Shown: piece after piece, positions 43,246 to 52,192 of the stretch
How positions within the stretch are numbered: position 1 is the first letter of the stretch
How the letters are laid out: every line of letters begins with the position of its first letter
NCBI GenBank assembly: GCA_964631375.1
Contig: CAZVYQ010000008.1
Location: 7,580 to 71,579, forward strand
Direction of reading: 5' to 3'
Source: JAAYYM01 sp964631375
GTDB lineage: Bacteria > Bacillota > Clostridia > Lachnospirales > Lachnospiraceae
Length of the DNA stretch: 64,000 nucleotides
Translations under genes and position numbers: made by a program
The notes under the pieces: generated by a model
The model's input: the letters and a program-made list of their open reading frames with translations, nothing else
Database searches by the model: none
What the model was told of the DNA's origin: nothing

Positions 43246-44016
43246 TTATATTTGTTTTCCTTTCTTTGCTTCAAAGAATGCATCAATTGTTCCTATAATC
43301 TGTTCCGGCGGCATTGTCTTCAGCATATAGCCTTCCGGCTTGAGTGCAAGCACTTTCTTTACGCTTTCCTTATCTCCCTTGCCTGTTAGGAACATGACCG
43401 GTATAGAACTGGTCCGCAGTTCAGCACGGATCATTTCCAGCATCTGCGGTCCCGAGCAGACAGGCATCTCGTAGTCTAACAGGATCAGATCCGGCAGATT
43501 GGTTGCCAGAAACGTAATTGCATTTGTTGCCGAGTTCACCATGGAAACATGATATTTACTGCCAAGCCAGGTCTTAACAGTTCGAAGCATCGTTCCGGAA
43601 TCATCTACTACCAGAATGTGCTTTTTTCTCTCTTCCAATTCACCCTTTGCCACAATGGAATTTAATTTTTCGCCAATTGATTTGACGTTTAACGGTCTTT
43701 CAAAAATCCCGCCGATGATTTCCTGTGGCATCATTTTCTTGACTTCCTCTACATCAGGAGCATATCCGATCAAAAACAGCATCCGCTCCTCCTCCATACA
43801 AATATCTCTGATATAAACCAGTACGTCAATTTTTCCTGTAGACTGCTCGTCCAAATATAGAAAAATAAATGCAGGCTTTTCTTCTATCTGACTGATGGCG
43901 GTTAAATCAAATTCAGCAAATTCACACTGAAAATGTGCCTCCTGTAGACCTGTTGTGATTGCCGTGACAATAAATGAGGTTGTCTCTCCGACTATGAGTA
44001 CTTTCCTGTCCATCAA
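43246..44016 (-). CDS. Tandem receiver-domain response regulator, no output domain
   Basis: A 256-aa protein with two receiver domains. The first (1-120) is degenerate: the acidic pocket is replaced by VGETTS, though a D56 remains. The second (about 132-252) is complete, with DD at 138-139, phosphoacceptor D181 (LLDYEMP), T211 and K233. There is no DNA-binding or enzyme domain. It overlaps by 4 bases with an HATPase-HPt gene upstream. The pair may be a phosphorelay whose output lies elsewhere, for example in the nearby diguanylate cyclases; that link is inference. Confidence 0.88.
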   Translation of the reverse strand: MMDRKVLIVGETTSFIVTAITTGLQEAHFQCEFAEFDLTAISQIEEKPAFIFLYLDEQSTGKIDVLVYIRDICMEEERMLFLIGYAPDVEEVKKMMPQEIIGGIFERPLNVKSIGEKLNSIVAKGELEERKKHILVVDDSGTMLRTVKTWLGSKYHVSMVNSATNAITFLATNLPDLILLDYEMPVCSGPQMLEMIRAELRTSSIPVMFLTGKGDKESVKKVLALKPEGYMLKTMPPEQIIGTIDAFFEAKKGKQI

Positions 44017-45092
44017 TGTTCCTCCCCGTTCAAATATCGCTTAATCAACTCTATCATATCATCTCTTGCTACTTGTGCCATAAATGTTTTCAATTCTCTG
44101 TATGTACTCTGAAACGTCTCCGGCATCCTGTATTTCGTCAGCGTTTCCATAACCGCATCAGCACTGTCAAAGTCAAAAGCCTCTGCCATCTCACACAGGG
44201 CTTCCATTGCCTCCTTCAACATCTTCTCCTCGATCAATGGTTTTGCCGCATCTTCCTCTGGTTTTTCAAACAAAGACTGCAGTTGTTTTGCATAAATCCT
44301 ATAGGCCTGCAGCAAAGGAGGGGTTTTCGCCTCGATCGTTTGCTGATCCTTGGCATTCCCGGAAGCCTCCAATTGCTTGGCCTGTTCGGAGAGCTCCAGT
44401 GCACCGATCAGCCTTGCAGAGCTTTTCAGAGCATGTACCAATATTGTGTAGTTATGATAATCCTGCTCCTGACTGTACTGCTCGATCTGCTCAGCCTGTT
44501 TGAGTGCCGGTGGATAAAACTCTCTGACCACACTCAGATAGATTTCTTTGGTACCACATGCTTGAATACCTGCTTGTGTATCAATGCCTGCAATTGCATT
44601 CAGCTGCTTAAATATAATATCATCCGCCGATTCTTGATGAGCAGAGGCAACAGCCCTGAAGACTCCCACAGGTTCTCTGCTGACTACCTTCTGTCGAACC
44701 TGAAACGAAAAAATCGAACCCTTTTGATTGACACTGGTATAATCAAATTGACTGTCCTCCATCATAACTCTGTCTTTTAGTTCTGCATCCACAATACCAC
44801 TGCCTGTATCAGCAATACGAACCTTTAGCAAAACAGCATCCGGCTCTGCTTCCTCATACTGCACCGACATGGTAATAAAGCCCTTTTGTGTATCATTCAT
44901 TCCTGCTTCCAGGATCTGCATCAGAATCTGTGTAATCCTGATCGCATCGCCATACAGCTTACTTGGAAGCTTCGGATTGACAGCAACCTTAAATTCCAAT
45001 CCCTTTTCCTTGATCTTTTCATCGACTCCTCTGACCAGTTCATTGATCAGTGTATTCACCTCATAATCGATATTCATCTTTGATCTGCTCAC
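44013..45092 (-). CDS. HATPase-HPt protein without kinase dimerisation domain
   Basis: A 359-aa protein. Residues 10-135 resemble the ATP-binding domain of hybrid kinases (YGDAIRITQILMQILEAG, RIADTGSGI), but the N box is degenerate: the usual N-x-x-x-N asparagines are missing in ILEAGMNDTQKG. There is no HisKA phosphoacceptor helix. An HPt domain is at about 175-275 with H220 in VHALKSSARLIGA. It looks like the C-terminal end of a hybrid kinase that lost its sensor and receiver, leaving the HPt as the working part. The start (GTG 45092) has only a weak ribosome binding site; ATG 45077 is an alternative. Confidence 0.7.
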   Translation of the reverse strand: MSRSKMNIDYEVNTLINELVRGVDEKIKEKGLEFKVAVNPKLPSKLYGDAIRITQILMQILEAGMNDTQKGFITMSVQYEEAEPDAVLLKVRIADTGSGIVDAELKDRVMMEDSQFDYTSVNQKGSIFSFQVRQKVVSREPVGVFRAVASAHQESADDIIFKQLNAIAGIDTQAGIQACGTKEIYLSVVREFYPPALKQAEQIEQYSQEQDYHNYTILVHALKSSARLIGALELSEQAKQLEASGNAKDQQTIEAKTPPLLQAYRIYAKQLQSLFEKPEEDAAKPLIEEKMLKEAMEALCEMAEAFDFDSADAVMETLTKYRMPETFQSTYRELKTFMAQVARDDMIELIKRYLNGEEH

Positions 45093-45190
45093 TTCGCTTT
45101 CTTATGTTCTCCCATTAACTGCTATCATTCTAACATAACTCATATATGAACTCCACCTGATTGTTCTTCGGAAAGAACTTGCTGTTTGTC

Positions 45191-45223
45191 TTGATATCAC
45201 ATACAATAAACTTAATATTAAGT
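45191..45223 (+). promoter_or_regulatory. Promoter of the YczE-like gene with overlapping palindrome
   Basis: TTGATA (45191-45196), 16 bp, TAATAT (45213-45218). The perfect 14-bp palindrome ACTTAATATTAAGT at 45210-45223 covers the -10 and could be an operator. Confidence 0.5.
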
Positions 45224-45246
45224 GATTACGAAAGGATCAACAACTT

Positions 45247-45888
45247 ATGAAAAATCCACTCTTTAAAAAGAGACTGCTCATGGCACTGGTCGGTGTCCTG
45301 GTTTCCGGTGTATCAGTCGGCTTATTCCGTCGCTCAGCATTTGGCACTGACCCATTTCAGGTACTGATTAACGGTATCAGCAATCACATTACCTTTGCCA
45401 GTTTTGGTACTGTATACATGTGTATAAACCTTCTGATGCTAACAGCAATTTTTCTGCTCGATAGACATTACATCGGCATTGCCACCTTTATCAATATCTT
45501 TTTACTTGGATATGTCGTTCAGTTCTCAGATGATTTCGTTGGCAGCCTGATCGGTGAGACTCCTAACCTCATCACGCGTATTCTCTTGCTGATTGCAGGG
45601 GTTGTCATTCTCTGTTTTGCATCTGCACTATACTTTACAGCCAGTCTGGGTGTGTCAACCTATGACGCCATATCTCTGATCATGACAGATAAAAAGCTTG
45701 GTAAATTCAAATATCTGCGGATCGGTACTGATATCTTTTGCGTCCTGGTTGGTTTTCTCCTTGGTGGAGTTGTCGGAGTCGGAACAGTTGTAACTGCATT
45801 CTTCATGGGACCGCTCATCGACTTTTTTAATCGCAAGGTGGCACAACCCTTTCTCTATGGCAAACAAGCAGATTCAGACGGGCAATAG
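45247..45888 (+). CDS. YczE/YitT-like integral membrane protein
   Basis: A 213-aa protein with five to six membrane segments. The N-terminal KRLLMALVGVLVSGVSVGLFRRSAFGTDPFQVLINGI is characteristic of the YczE family, as is ASLGVSTYDAISLIM in the middle. The function of the family is not established; B. subtilis YczE affects peptide antibiotic synthesis. It is the only plus-strand gene in a 50-kb minus-strand region and has its own promoter. Its end overlaps the convergent GH8 gene by 34 bases. Confidence 0.82.
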   Translation: MKNPLFKKRLLMALVGVLVSGVSVGLFRRSAFGTDPFQVLINGISNHITFASFGTVYMCINLLMLTAIFLLDRHYIGIATFINIFLLGYVVQFSDDFVGSLIGETPNLITRILLLIAGVVILCFASALYFTASLGVSTYDAISLIMTDKKLGKFKYLRIGTDIFCVLVGFLLGGVVGVGTVVTAFFMGPLIDFFNRKVAQPFLYGKQADSDGQ

Positions 45889-47063
45889 ATTCTGTAATTT
45901 CCGCTCAGTGCAAGAAAAGCAAAGAGATACAGACAATTATCATAATAACGTCTGTCACCTGTCCGCAGTGGTGTCTCCCAGAACAGACGGACACATTGTT
46001 TTGCCTCTTCACTCATTCTGACATCACCGGCCAGTGAAGCCATTGCATTCATTGCAATGATTGCTACCGGATGTAGTGCCGGTTCATCAATCACCGTTCC
46101 ATCAATCTCATAGACCTTATAATCTGTATGCGATATCCCTGCAAAAAATCTCTGTATACGTTCTGCACATTCACATTCCCATTCATCTGCCATAAACCAT
46201 GAATAATCCAGACCCAGATTTCCTGCCACACGATAGGCATCACTATAATACTTGTCATGTACGCCAAAATGATCCTGATACTTACAAAAGGGTCTGCCCT
46301 CATAGTCAGCATACTCCGCAGTCAATCCCGTGATCGGATGTGCCGCTTTCTTCAGATAAGCCCGACTGCATTGGGCTGCTTCCTTCCAAAAGGCTCTGTC
46401 CTCTTCATCAGCCCATAGTGCAAACAACTCATAAAAATGTGGAAGATGGTAAGATGGATCGCTCCAGTCACACTCCGGAATAAACTTAATCAACTGATTG
46501 GATGGTTCCCACATCGGAAAACCTTTGGTATCGTCAGACACCAGTCCACGTCCCATACAGGTATTACCATTTCCTTTATGAACACATTCATGCAAAATCG
46601 CACGTGCCTCCTCGGAGTAGTGAAAGATACCCTCTCCATCTCCCCAGCGATTCGCTGCAAAAAACAATGCCATTGCAAAATATTCTTCTCCATCCGGTGC
46701 AGGTCCGTCTGCATTTCTTTTTCCATTCAGATCACAGGACCATGCAAAATAACCATGATTGACTCCATCAGGCATCCACATATAGGTCTTTGTCCACTTC
46801 CAGATCCGATCAAACTCTTCCTTTTTATCAAGCTGTACACACATCATCATGCCATAAGACATCCCCTCTGTACGCACATCATGATTTCCTGTATCAGTCA
46901 AAAATCCCATATCGTCACCGACCATATGATAGATTTTCTCAGATTCATCTCCATAGAACATTGTCTGGAAGATCTGCTCCAGACGTTCCCTGATTTTCTG
47001 TTGATTGTACCCCAGTTCTGCAAAAACATTTCGATAAATCCCTGTTGCAAAAGCTCCTTGCAT
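45855..47063 (-). CDS. GH8 reducing-end xylose-releasing exo-oligoxylanase
   Basis: A 402-aa cytosolic enzyme that removes xylose from the reducing end of xylo-oligosaccharides. The (alpha/alpha)6 barrel of GH8 is recognisable from NHDVRTEGMSYGMMMCVQLDKKEEFDRIWKWTKTYM with the catalytic Glu (RTEGMSYGM). ADGPAPDGEEYFAMALFFAANRWGDGEGIFHY and DYSWFMADEWE also match. The length and lack of a signal peptide fit Rex enzymes. The start at ATG 47063 follows GGAGGTG. It lies at the end of a gene run with three GGDEF proteins, so oligosaccharide use and c-di-GMP signalling are neighbours. The 3' end overlaps the convergent membrane protein gene. Confidence 0.9.
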   Translation of the reverse strand: MQGAFATGIYRNVFAELGYNQQKIRERLEQIFQTMFYGDESEKIYHMVGDDMGFLTDTGNHDVRTEGMSYGMMMCVQLDKKEEFDRIWKWTKTYMWMPDGVNHGYFAWSCDLNGKRNADGPAPDGEEYFAMALFFAANRWGDGEGIFHYSEEARAILHECVHKGNGNTCMGRGLVSDDTKGFPMWEPSNQLIKFIPECDWSDPSYHLPHFYELFALWADEEDRAFWKEAAQCSRAYLKKAAHPITGLTAEYADYEGRPFCKYQDHFGVHDKYYSDAYRVAGNLGLDYSWFMADEWECECAERIQRFFAGISHTDYKVYEIDGTVIDEPALHPVAIIAMNAMASLAGDVRMSEEAKQCVRLFWETPLRTGDRRYYDNCLYLFAFLALSGNYRIYCPSESACLP

Positions 47064-47077
47064 ATGCAGCACCTCCA

Positions 47078-48391
47078 TTAAGCTGTAGTGTCCAGAACCA
47101 CCTGGTTTCGTCCATGTTCCTTCGCATAATACAATTTCTCGTCAGCCTCATGAATCTGTTCAGCAATCACACCTTTCAGATCACAGACTGCCACACCAAA
47201 GGACATGGTAAATCTTATCTCCTGTTCGTTATATTCAACAACCGTCTCTCTGATCTTTCTTAGTATATCCTCCAAAATCACTGCTGCTGTAGGTGCGTCT
47301 TTACGTTCAAATATAAATAAAAATTCCTCACCACCCCAGCGAATGACATAGCCTCTGCCAGTCATTCCCTCTGTCAAAACAGAAGCGACTGTCTGTAGTA
47401 CAATATCTCCTGCTTCATGTCCATATGTATCATTGACCTTTTTGAAGAAATCAATGTCTCCCATGGCTATGGTATAGGGCTTCTGATTCTTTTCCGACTT
47501 TTCTCTTGCAGCATCAATCCTCTTATAACCTGCTCGTCTGTTATACAACCCGGTCAAAGGATCGCGTTCGATTACCTTACGCAGAGAATTCTGCACATGT
47601 ATGGTAAAACGGCCAATGTCTCCCAGCTCATCATCCCTTTGCAGTACTACGGGATCAATATCCGTTGACAGATTCTCTCTATCCATCTCTCTCAGCAGCT
47701 CCATGATCTTCTTAATGGCTCTCACAACCTGCGTACTGAATCTGACAATGATCAATGCTGTGATCAAGAGTGCTAAAAGCGTCAAAGCAATGTTATGAAA
47801 TACCGTTCCATAGATCAGACTCTTAACACCTTTGGCCGGCTTAGCAGTGGCAATCATGCCAATGCACTCACCCCGATCATTTAAGATCGGACCATAATAA
47901 GCGTAGTAATCATTATTACCGACCTGTACATTGTCATAAAATCTGGCCTCCGGACTCTCCCACATTTTCTTGGAGATCATCAAATGTGCTGCAGTTCCGA
48001 TACAACGATTCTCTTCCTCGTCTACAATGGTCGTCAACATTCTGACATCATAGAAAAAGATCGTGATATCTACACCGGTATCCCGTTTCAGTCTGTCCAT
48101 GATATGATACTGTCCACTGATCAATTCTCCACCCTTGGTCAGTGCCATCTTGTCATCTTCCTCAACCAGAATATCATAATCACCCGGATAAGCCACATCA
48201 TATGCAATCAAAGCAGCAGAACCCACGTCCTGTAGATCCTGCTGCACCTGAGACTGCATTCCCTTTGTAAACGCAATTGTTGTGAACAAAATGATGACGG
48301 CACCCAACAGTGACAACGGCAGTAACGTCATTCTCATAAAGGATCTGTACAGACTGCCCTGTCCCTTATGTCTCATCTTCTCAATTTGCAT
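47078..48391 (-). CDS. Membrane diguanylate cyclase with extracellular Cache-type sensor
   Basis: A 437-aa protein. A first membrane segment at about 15-40 is followed by an outside Cache-like domain of about 170 residues (DVGSAALIAYDVAYPGDYDILVEEDDKMALTKGGELISGQYHIMDRLKRDTGVDITIFFYDVR). A second segment at about 205-230, a HAMP-like linker and a GGDEF domain (RDPLTGLYNRRAGYK, RWGGEEFLFIFER) follow. The intact GGEEF site predicts c-di-GMP synthesis in response to an outside ligand. The start at ATG 48391 overlaps the previous gene by 11 bases. The GH8 gene follows 14 bases later. Confidence 0.88.
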   Translation of the reverse strand: MQIEKMRHKGQGSLYRSFMRMTLLPLSLLGAVIILFTTIAFTKGMQSQVQQDLQDVGSAALIAYDVAYPGDYDILVEEDDKMALTKGGELISGQYHIMDRLKRDTGVDITIFFYDVRMLTTIVDEEENRCIGTAAHLMISKKMWESPEARFYDNVQVGNNDYYAYYGPILNDRGECIGMIATAKPAKGVKSLIYGTVFHNIALTLLALLITALIIVRFSTQVVRAIKKIMELLREMDRENLSTDIDPVVLQRDDELGDIGRFTIHVQNSLRKVIERDPLTGLYNRRAGYKRIDAAREKSEKNQKPYTIAMGDIDFFKKVNDTYGHEAGDIVLQTVASVLTEGMTGRGYVIRWGGEEFLFIFERKDAPTAAVILEDILRKIRETVVEYNEQEIRFTMSFGVAVCDLKGVIAEQIHEADEKLYYAKEHGRNQVVLDTTA

Positions 48392-50297
48392 TGTGATTCT
48401 CCCGTTCCTTGTCATGGAACTGTGTCTTATTACGATACATGGTCTCATCTGCCATCTTCACCGCATCATCCAATGTAATATTCTGATCCGGGGTTATGAT
48501 CTGCTGTCCCATACTGATACTGAGTTCATACGGCAGTGCCATCCTCTTGACACGCTTTTTCAGTTGTGTAGCTGCTTCCTCACAGTACCGCTTTACCTGA
48601 TCACTGTTATATACAGTTCCAATTACAAGGTATTCATCTCCACCATACCTGATACCAAGCCATTCCTTCGGGAATACCTTCTGTAGGATCTCTGCCACTG
48701 TTTTGATTGCAAGATCTCCATGGAGATGTCCATAATTGTCATTGATACTCTTCATTGAATCAATATCTGCAAAGATAATGATTGTATCCTTCTTTTGCTG
48801 CCTGTTATGATTATAATATTGATAAGCCAGACGCTTATATCCCATTCTGTTGAGCAAGCCTGTCATGGCATCTCTGATATACATATCCGTCAATTCCTGA
48901 TTCATCAACATATAGATATGTCGCTGGCAGTATTTCTCAAACCCATTACTGATTCCCTTGCTCCAGTCATAACAGTATCTGTTCTCCAGTAGCCTGAGCT
49001 GATCTCTGCATACAAAATACCCCAAAATCTTATCCTGAAAATGTAATGATACAAACAGAAATACAGAGTTCTGATCCTGTACCATACTCTCCGGTATCAG
49101 CTTCCTTGTCTCAAACAGTTCCTTGGGTCTCAATTCCCCGTCTTCCATATGTACTACCTTAAGTAGTTCATCACTGTAGTGGGTCTTACCCTGATCCAAA
49201 TCCTCGATATTAATGGCCAAGGGAAGAGTATTTGGCTCTGCCATAAAACAAAAGGTATCTCCCTCAAAGAAATGATCTTCCTGAAAGAACTTTTGCATTT
49301 CCTCCGATAAGAGTCCGGGATCATCAATTTCGATGAAAAATTCTTCTAAATGACGTAGGTGACTTCCAAAATCCAATGTCATCTTCTGTCTATAAAAGGC
49401 ATCCATACAGTTATTACGCTGCTCCTCAGACAATTCTGTAACACATCCACAGCTGCCCCGTAACACTGCACTGGAACTGAGTAACTCTTTTCTCTCTACT
49501 TCTTCTCCATTCATCTGCTTCTTCAGATGCTGGATTGCCCTCTCCCCAAGTTGATCCCAGTTTCTATTGACGGTAGACAATGATGGGGTAAAGGAAGCTG
49601 CAGAACTTGTATCATCAAAGCCTACAACCTTAACCTCCTCCGGAACCTTGATCCCATGCTTATATAGACAGGTCAAGACTGCAATCGCTCCCTCATCATT
49701 CACGCAGACGATGGCTTCCGGCAGATCATGATTCTCAACCATCGATGTTGTATGTCTGTATGCAAAATCATAGGACCAGTCACCTGGCTCGATCACCCGC
49801 TTTGGATCAGGCTGCAGTCCGTTCTCCTTCATGGCATCCAGAAATGCTCTCATTCTCTCGCTGCTCTCATAATTCGTAGCCGGTCCACCCAGATAAGCAA
49901 TGTCATGAAGTCCATGCACCTTGATCAGATGCTCTGTAATCTCATGCATACCACTGTAATTATCCGTTCCAATATAATCCAGCCCATCTACCAGATACTC
50001 CAGACAGAGAACCGGCGTCTTGCTTTCCAGAATCCTGCACTTCTCCCGTTCGAGAACCTCCAGAGAATTGAATATATTGGCAAACAGAATCACACCATCA
50101 AAGTCTTCATAGTGAATCAAATTGAAGATGTTGTATTCTCCTTGGTTGAATGCCGGTTTTTCATCATAATAACCATAGCAGACAAACAAATATAGATCGA
50201 TATCGTCATCTACAATTGCTTTTTGAATTCCATTCATAACAGAAAATACATACTCATATGACCATCCGGTAGTCAACAACGCAATCTTTCTCTTCAT
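48381..50297 (-). CDS. Cytosolic diguanylate cyclase with LacI-type sugar-binding domain
   Basis: A 638-aa protein. Residues 1-285 form a periplasmic-binding-protein fold of the LacI/GalR regulator type (KIALLTTGWSYEYVFSVMNGIQKAI, YIGTDNYSGMHEITEHLI, PEAIVCVNDEGAIAVLTCLYKHGIKVPEEVKVVGFDDT, STVNRNWDQLGERAIQHL), but without the N-terminal DNA-binding domain and without a signal peptide. A middle region of about 300-460 has unknown fold. The GGDEF domain is at about 470-630 (RDAMTGLLNRMGYKR, RYGGDEYLVIG). This would translate an intracellular sugar signal into c-di-GMP. It sits between two other diguanylate cyclases. Confidence 0.87.
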   Translation of the reverse strand: MKRKIALLTTGWSYEYVFSVMNGIQKAIVDDDIDLYLFVCYGYYDEKPAFNQGEYNIFNLIHYEDFDGVILFANIFNSLEVLEREKCRILESKTPVLCLEYLVDGLDYIGTDNYSGMHEITEHLIKVHGLHDIAYLGGPATNYESSERMRAFLDAMKENGLQPDPKRVIEPGDWSYDFAYRHTTSMVENHDLPEAIVCVNDEGAIAVLTCLYKHGIKVPEEVKVVGFDDTSSAASFTPSLSTVNRNWDQLGERAIQHLKKQMNGEEVERKELLSSSAVLRGSCGCVTELSEEQRNNCMDAFYRQKMTLDFGSHLRHLEEFFIEIDDPGLLSEEMQKFFQEDHFFEGDTFCFMAEPNTLPLAINIEDLDQGKTHYSDELLKVVHMEDGELRPKELFETRKLIPESMVQDQNSVFLFVSLHFQDKILGYFVCRDQLRLLENRYCYDWSKGISNGFEKYCQRHIYMLMNQELTDMYIRDAMTGLLNRMGYKRLAYQYYNHNRQQKKDTIIIFADIDSMKSINDNYGHLHGDLAIKTVAEILQKVFPKEWLGIRYGGDEYLVIGTVYNSDQVKRYCEEAATQLKKRVKRMALPYELSISMGQQIITPDQNITLDDAVKMADETMYRNKTQFHDKERENHNAN

Positions 50298-50323
50298 ACT
50301 GAACTCCTCCGTTCTCTGTATGA

Positions 50324-52027
50324 TCAGTCTCTTGCATCAATCAGTCCAGCGTCCTTCATTTTCCGTTTCATTCTATACATACGTTTATCAGCCAGTTCAT
50401 AGACAGCATCAGAATCTCCTCCGGCACACTCCGTACTAAATGCATAACCCCATGCAACACTAAGACGGATATCCTTTTCCCGGATATTCTGTCTTGCCAT
50501 CATTTCCTCCATCAAATCAATGCGTCCCTGTAGTCTGGCTCTGGAAATGTTCGGTAAAATGACCATGAACTCGTCGCCGCCCATTCTTCCCACTGTCCCA
50601 TCAGCCATAAACGTTTTTGCCAGTATGGCGGCAAAATCCTTTAATAGCCTGTCTCCGCAGGCATGACCCAGTGTATCATTGATTCTTTTGAGATTATTCA
50701 GGTCAAGGCTTAAGATTGCATAGCCCTGCTGTCCATACTCCAGTTCCTGCAAGACTTCCTCGCACTTTGCCCTGTTATGTATGTTGGTCAGTTCATCGGA
50801 ATATGCCATTTTCAGTAATACCTTATGCTCTGCCTTGATATACATGTTGTCAACCATTGAAACACAATAACTGATAATCAGGAAAATGATAAACAGTAGT
50901 GTTCCGAACGGTACAAGACTGATCATGTCTCGCATAAAATCAGGCATAATATATTTCTGGATATTAAAACGCATCATATCCGAGATAACAAATGCAACCA
51001 ATATCAAAATGCCCACTGATATGATACGCATCGTGCGTTTGTCATCTCTCAGATGCTTGATGGCAACCACCACGATAAATGGTCCATATAAAACCAACAG
51101 TCCCAGATAAACCGGCAGCATGGCAGGTAAATGTATCAGATTTGTAATATGCAGTAGTTCAGCTGTCACAAAAAACAGAGCACTGCAAATACTCAATATA
51201 CGAAAGATCAATTTTTCAAAATATAACTCATTTCCAATCATGAAAAAGAAAATCATAATCGGCAATGGTGCAAAGTACAACGCTGTATATTCAATCAGGG
51301 AATTCTCCCATAAGTTCTGTGAGAATACCTGCATCAGCTGATAATTACATGAAATCCATACACCGATGGCAATGGAAAACAAAGAGATCCAAAACAGCCA
51401 TCGAAACTCACGGTCATAAAATTGTGCAAACGTAGCAATCAAAATCAGAATACAGCCAAATACAATCAAGAACACACTGATACACAATGCCAGACGGTAC
51501 TCATAAATATAATCAGAAACCGCATGATTACCCTCTAGGATTAGAACCTTGTCAAAGGATGTAAAAGCTTCATTCTCAGTGACCTGTAGAGAGATCTGTA
51601 GCTGCTTTCCCATATAGTCCTTCGGAAGCTCCACATAGTGAAATCCATTTCCAACCATCCAATTCGGATGACCCGGTTCACCTTCGTACTGATAGATACT
51701 CTGATTATCAATGCTAACCTCTACCGCACAATGATAGGTCAGAAATCTAAGTAATGGATCCTGAACCTCTTTTGTGGAAAGTGTATTGGTCATCAGGATT
51801 GTATCTCCCTTGTCAACCGCCTGAAATGCAAAGTCTGATAATGTCACATCCTGATAATGGTCATCATTGATTTGAACCTGCCAGCCTGTATCCATCAGAA
51901 CTCCGTCAGCATATGGAACCTTATGCCCGATCAGATAGAAAAGAAAGCAAATCAGACTGATAATGACAAGCGTCGAAATCAAAGCACTAATTAAGTTTTT
52001 TCTCTCTTTCAGCTTATGTATCATCAT
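50324..52027 (-). CDS. Diguanylate cyclase with 7TM sensor
   Basis: A 567-aa protein. A first membrane segment at 12-35 is followed by an outside beta-rich domain (about 40-185, jelly-roll-like as in 7TMR-DISM extracellular domains), then seven membrane segments (about 185-400) and a cytosolic GGDEF domain at about 405-560 (YSDELTNIHNRAKCEE, GRMGGDEFMVILPNIS). The intact GGDEF predicts c-di-GMP synthesis. The start has GAGGTAATAGC-ATG. It is the first of three diguanylate cyclase genes on the same strand, with 26 bases to the next. Confidence 0.86.
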   Translation of the reverse strand: MMIHKLKERKNLISALISTLVIISLICFLFYLIGHKVPYADGVLMDTGWQVQINDDHYQDVTLSDFAFQAVDKGDTILMTNTLSTKEVQDPLLRFLTYHCAVEVSIDNQSIYQYEGEPGHPNWMVGNGFHYVELPKDYMGKQLQISLQVTENEAFTSFDKVLILEGNHAVSDYIYEYRLALCISVFLIVFGCILILIATFAQFYDREFRWLFWISLFSIAIGVWISCNYQLMQVFSQNLWENSLIEYTALYFAPLPIMIFFFMIGNELYFEKLIFRILSICSALFFVTAELLHITNLIHLPAMLPVYLGLLVLYGPFIVVVAIKHLRDDKRTMRIISVGILILVAFVISDMMRFNIQKYIMPDFMRDMISLVPFGTLLFIIFLIISYCVSMVDNMYIKAEHKVLLKMAYSDELTNIHNRAKCEEVLQELEYGQQGYAILSLDLNNLKRINDTLGHACGDRLLKDFAAILAKTFMADGTVGRMGGDEFMVILPNISRARLQGRIDLMEEMMARQNIREKDIRLSVAWGYAFSTECAGGDSDAVYELADKRMYRMKRKMKDAGLIDARD

Positions 52028-52096
52028 GCTATTACCTCGTTTATATCATAACATATCTTATTTCTGCGGTAAAATAAAAAATATAGAAATAATCTA

Positions 52097-52125
52097 TTGT
52101 TTAAGTATTAATATATTGATATGAT
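52097..52125 (+). promoter_or_regulatory. Promoter of nagB-nagA
   Basis: TTGTTT (52097-52102), 17-bp spacer, TATGAT (52120-52125), about 65 bases before the nagB start. A possible short hairpin in the leader includes CAGCAGAAA...TTTCTGCC. Confidence 0.55.
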
Positions 52126-52192
52126 GAAGTTCAGCAGAAAAAAATATCAATCTTTCTGCCAAACGGGAAAACCAAATATCAGGAGGTAATTT

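Noticed and set aside
44016..44780. 254-aa plus-strand frame opposite the HATPase-HPt gene
   Set aside because: Shadow of the coding minus strand: no family resemblance, no ribosome binding site, and its cysteine/leucine-rich content is typical of antisense reading.
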